Assembly: GCA_030671985.1 (NCBI GenBank)
Contig: DAOVHI010000043.1
Location: forward strand, 1-10,158
Length of the DNA: 10,158 bases
Direction of reading: 5' to 3'
Source of the DNA: JAHJDO01 sp030671985 [NCBI: bacterium]
GTDB taxonomy: Bacteria > JAHJDO01
Part shown: positions 7,571-10,158 of the stretch, piece after piece
How the letters are laid out: each line of letters starts with the position of its first letter
Position numbering within the stretch: position 1 is the first letter of the stretch
The notes under the pieces: generated by a model
The model's input: the letters and a program-made list of their open reading frames with translations, nothing else
What the model was told of the DNA's origin: nothing
The model's database searches: none
Program-made: the position numbers and the translations under genes

Positions 7571-8569
7571 TTACTTTTTCTTAGTAAGCCATGGCATCAT
7601 ACTTCGCAGTTTTTTGCCCACTATCTCAATCAGATGTTTTTCATCCTTTTTAGCCAATGCATTAAATACAGGTCTGTTTGCCTGATTCTCCAGAATCCAA
7701 TCTCTGGCAAATTCCCCGGACTGAATTTCTCTTAATACTTTCTTCATCTCGACTTTTGTCTCTTTGGTTATTATTCTAGGGCCTATGACAAGATCCCCAT
7801 ATTCAGCCGTATCGCTAATTGAATTTCTCATCCACCCAATACCGCCTTCATGCAGAAGATCTGTTATTAGTTTTACTTCATGCATGCATTCAAAGTAGGC
7901 CATTTCCGGCTGATATCCTGCCTCAACAAGCACTTCAAAACCTGTCTTTATTAAAGCCGTCAATCCTCCGCACAGAACTACCTGTTCACCAAAAAGATCA
8001 GTTTCTGTTTCTTCTGTAAAAGTTGTTTCTATGACGCCTGCCTTTGTTCCGCCGATTCCTTTAGCATATGCAAGTCCGAGATCCCTCGCCTTGCCTGTAT
8101 ATTCCTGAAAAACCGCTATCAAACACGGCACACCGCCGCCTGCTTCATACATTCTTCTGACCAAATGTCCCGGTCCTTTTGGAGCCACCATAAAAACATC
8201 TATGTTACCCGGAGGAACTATCTGTCCAAAATGAATATTGAATCCGTGTGAGAAAACAAGCGCTTTTCCTTCCTTCAGGTATGGAGCTATATCGTTTTTA
8301 TATACTTTTGCCTGCACATCATCCTGAGTCAGGATCTGAACAATATCCGCTTTCTTAGCGGCTTCCTGAGCACTTACAGGTTCAAATCCCTCCTTAACGG
8401 CCATTTCCCAGTTTGGACTACCATCAATATCACTAACAACAACATTTACGCCGCTGTCTCTGAGATTTTTTGCCTGAGCATGTCCCTGACTGCCGTAACC
8501 AATAATGGCTACAATCTTTCCCTTTAACAGACCTAAATCCGCATCCTGATCATAATACATCTTTACCAT
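7571..8569 (-). CDS. ilvC: Ketol-acid reductoisomerase (class I)
   Basis: Rearranges and reduces acetolactate or acetohydroxybutyrate to the dihydroxy acids of valine/leucine and isoleucine synthesis. It has 332 residues, the short class I size. The Rossmann domain has GYGSQG (24-29). Catalytic and metal residues are all in place: H108 in [10 protein letters not shown]131 in [10 protein letters not shown]191 and E195 in DLFGE, E227 and E231 in FECMHE, and S252 in [11 protein letters not shown]. The cofactor loop after VNVVV reads SDIDGSPNW (46-54) instead of the common GLREGSKSW. The arginine that usually holds the NADPH phosphate is isoleucine (I48), the last serine is asparagine (N53), and an aspartate (D47) has been gained. 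NADH use is therefore possible (inference). The start at 8569 is supported by AGGAG 9 bases upstream and by the family-like [12 protein letters not shown] opening. Gap to ilvN is 12 bases. Confidence 0.98.
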   Translation of the reverse strand: MVKMYYDQDADLGLLKGKIVAIIGYGSQGHAQAKNLRDSGVNVVVSDIDGSPNWEMAVKEGFEPVSAQEAAKKADIVQILTQDDVQAKVYKNDIAPYLKEGKALVFSHGFNIHFGQIVPPGNIDVFMVAPKGPGHLVRRMYEAGGGVPCLIAVFQEYTGKARDLGLAYAKGIGGTKAGVIETTFTEETETDLFGEQVVLCGGLTALIKTGFEVLVEAGYQPEMAYFECMHEVKLITDLLHEGGIGWMRNSISDTAEYGDLVIGPRIITKETKVEMKKVLREIQSGEFARDWILENQANRPVFNALAKKDEKHLIEIVGKKLRSMMPWLTKKK

Positions 8570-8578
8570 TTCCCCAAT

Positions 8579-8583
8579 CTCCT
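8579..8583 (-). promoter_or_regulatory. Ribosome binding site of ilvC (AGGAG)
   Basis: On the minus strand AGGAG lies 9 bases before the ilvC ATG and overlaps the ilvN TAG stop (8582-8584). Ribosomes ending ilvN therefore cover the ilvC initiation site, favouring coupled translation. It also supports the first ATG over the one three codons later. Confidence 0.7.
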
Positions 8584-9067
8584 ATTTTTTATCCACTCTT
8601 GTCATTGCTATTTTGCCGGTTCTGGCGATTTCGGCTATTCCGAAGGGTCTTACTAAATCCAAAAACGTGTTTAGCTTCTTCTCATCTCCGTCTATTTCTA
8701 TTATTAGATGTTTCGGACTCATGCTTACCACTTTACACTGAAAAGTCTCAACGATTTGGGTCAATTTTGTATACTTCTTCGCGTCATAAGCAAGTTTTAT
8801 TAACATGAATTCGCGGTCTATTATATCTTCTCCTGTTAGATCCTGAACCTTTATCACATCTATGAGTTTGTTAAGTTGTTTTGTGATCTGCTCAAGAACC
8901 TTTTCATCCCCTTCGGTAACAAGAACCATTCTGGAAATTGTCGGATCTTCAGCGGTTGCACCTACGGATAAACTTATTATGTTAAATCCTCTTCCACTGA
9001 AAAGACCGCTTATTCTGGCAAGAACTCCAAACTTGTTTTCAACCTGACAGGATATTATATGTTTCAT
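8582..9067 (-). CDS. ilvN: Acetolactate synthase small (regulatory) subunit
   Basis: Activates the catalytic large subunit and carries feedback control by branched-chain amino acids, usually valine. Its 161 residues match the short bacterial IlvN/IlvH form. An N-terminal ACT domain (about 1-75) contains NKFGVLARISGLFSGRGFNI. N11, G14 and N29 coincide with positions known from E. coli IlvH valine-resistance work, so valine inhibition looks retained (inference). Residues about 80-161 form the second, ACT-like C-terminal domain, with KYTKLTQIVETF and GIAEIARTGKIAM. AAAGGA lies 11 bases before the ATG in the 17-base gap after ilvB. The pairing with a neighbouring ilvB marks the biosynthetic enzyme and not the catabolic one. 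Confidence 0.97.
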   Translation of the reverse strand: MKHIISCQVENKFGVLARISGLFSGRGFNIISLSVGATAEDPTISRMVLVTEGDEKVLEQITKQLNKLIDVIKVQDLTGEDIIDREFMLIKLAYDAKKYTKLTQIVETFQCKVVSMSPKHLIIEIDGDEKKLNTFLDLVRPFGIAEIARTGKIAMTRVDKK

Positions 9068-9084
9068 TTTATTTTTTGTCCTTT

Positions 9085-10158
9085 CTATGCTAATCCGGAG
9101 AGCATTTCTGTTAAACTTGCGCCTGCAGGCACCATAGGAAACACATTTTCTTCCGGTGCTACGCTAAAATCCAAGACAAAAGGTGTGTCAGTTTTTATGG
9201 CTTCCTTAATTGCTCCCTCAACATCTTTTTTACATGTAACCTTCAGCCCTTTTGCTCCATAAGCTTCAGCTATTTTCACAAAATCAGGGTTGTTATCAAG
9301 AATCGTATGTGAATATTTCTTATCGTAAAACAACTCCTGCCACTGTCTCACCATTCCAAGACAGCTGTTATTTAAAATTGCTACTTTGACGTTTATGTTA
9401 TTTTTAACGGCCGTAGCAAGCTCCTGAATATTCATTTGAAAACTACCGTCTCCAGCTATATCAAAAACAACCTTGTCAGGACACCCCATTTTTGCCCCAA
9501 TAGCCGCAGGAAGACCAAAACCCATTGTGCCAAGACCGCCGGAAGAAATAAATGTTCTGGGCTTTGTATATCTGAAGAATTGAGCCGCCCACATCTGGTT
9601 CTGTCCAACCTCTGTTGTTATAATGGCTTCTCCATTCGTAATTTCCTCTATCTTTTCAACAACGTACTGCGGCTTAATGCAATCGCCATCATTTTTATAT
9701 GCCAGAGGACATTTCTTTTTCCATGCTTCTATCTTGCCATTCCATTGTTTTCTTGTTCTTTTTTCTATGTACTTAATAAGCTCATAAAGAACTTTTTTAA
9801 CATCTCCGACTATGGGAATACGGGTCTCAACATTTTTCCCTATGGCAGTAGGATCAATATCTATATGAATCACAGATGCATGCGGCGCAAACTCACTGAT
9901 TTTTCCTGTTATTCTGTCGTCAAACCTTGCTCCAACCGCAATGATAAGATCTGAATCCATGATGGCATGATTTGCATATTGGGTACCATGCATACCAAGC
10001 ATATTTAGAGATAATCTATGATCGTCGGGAAATCCTCCTTTACCCATAAGAGTAACTGTCACAGGAAGATCGCTCTTTTCAGCAAGTTCTTTCACAAGAA
10101 CATTCGCGCCCTGAGAAGCAATAACTCCCCCGCCAATATACAAAACGGGTTTCTCAGA
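9085..10158 (-). CDS. ilvB: Acetolactate synthase large (catalytic) subunit, C-terminal part (5' end beyond window)
   Basis: A TPP-dependent enzyme that joins two pyruvates to acetolactate, or pyruvate with 2-ketobutyrate to acetohydroxybutyrate. The frame is open through the right edge of the window: the bases before the internal TTG at 10143 still encode SEKPV, giving the family motif KPVLYIGGG. That codon is therefore not the start. The 357 visible residues are about the last two thirds of the enzyme. They contain the end of the central FAD-binding domain, with [10 protein letters not shown] (the FAD motif that separates it from catabolic acetolactate synthase). The TPP domain carries the GDGSFQMN...LNN cofactor signature at about residues 236-264 of the visible part. 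[12 protein letters not shown] follows and lines the substrate channel. The C-terminus [17 protein letters not shown] is complete. It is followed at 17 bases by its partner ilvN. Confidence 0.97.
   Translation of the reverse strand, partial: SEKPVLYIGGGVIASQGANVLVKELAEKSDLPVTVTLMGKGGFPDDHRLSLNMLGMHGTQYANHAIMDSDLIIAVGARFDDRITGKISEFAPHASVIHIDIDPTAIGKNVETRIPIVGDVKKVLYELIKYIEKRTRKQWNGKIEAWKKKCPLAYKNDGDCIKPQYVVEKIEEITNGEAIITTEVGQNQMWAAQFFRYTKPRTFISSGGLGTMGFGLPAAIGAKMGCPDKVVFDIAGDGSFQMNIQELATAVKNNINVKVAILNNSCLGMVRQWQELFYDKKYSHTILDNNPDFVKIAEAYGAKGLKVTCKKDVEGAIKEAIKTDTPFVLDFSVAPEENVFPMVPAGASLTEMLSGLA

Noticed and set aside
9436-9954. 172-codon open frame on the plus strand opposite ilvB
   Set aside because: It lies wholly antisense to strongly conserved acetolactate synthase sequence, has a Cys/Phe/Asn-rich composition typical of a shadow frame and no ribosome binding site that I can see.
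1-10158. A new defence or mobile system
   Set aside because: All genes but one are recognisable housekeeping ATPase or amino acid genes; no nuclease, transposase, toxin, reverse transcriptase or phage-like protein is visible.

Overview
The window is bacterial housekeeping DNA of moderate to low GC. It holds the ends of two convergent operons. The V/A-type ATPase points to a lineage that uses a rotary V-type enzyme, such as spirochaetes, Chlamydiae, Thermus/Deinococcus, clostridia and many candidate phyla. The ilvB-ilvN-ilvC-leuA block shows the host makes its own branched-chain amino acids. I cannot place it further. An Omnitrophota- or Planctomycetes-like bacterium is only a guess from the mix of V-ATPase, TPR protein and ilvBNC-leuA order.

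Left half (1-6031, + strand): the soluble (V1/A1) part of a V/A-type ATPase, in the order E (5' end cut by the window edge), C, F, A, an unexpected gene, B. Subunits E to A are tightly packed with 1-8 base overlaps, typical of translational coupling. A membrane-anchored tetratricopeptide-repeat (TPR) protein (3483-4598) sits between the catalytic A and the regulatory B subunit genes, which are normally adjacent. Its repeats are tandem copies about 88-90% identical at DNA level. B then has its own ribosome binding site after a 59-base gap. No subunit D gene follows B, although D usually closes such operons.

Right half (6046-10158, - strand): a branched-chain amino acid operon read right to left. 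It contains acetolactate synthase large subunit (5' end outside the window), its regulatory small subunit, ketol-acid reductoisomerase and 2-isopropylmalate synthase. Gaps are 7-17 bases. These enzymes take pyruvate toward valine and isoleucine and divert 2-ketoisovalerate to leucine. ilvD and leuBCD are not in the window. The reductoisomerase has a cofactor-specificity loop that departs from the usual NADPH-binding pattern.

The two operons meet tail to tail with only 14 bases between stop codons. There is no gene-free stretch over 300 bases, no RNA gene, no transposon and no CRISPR. The points most worth a second look are the TPR gene splitting A and B, the missing D gene, and the reductoisomerase loop.
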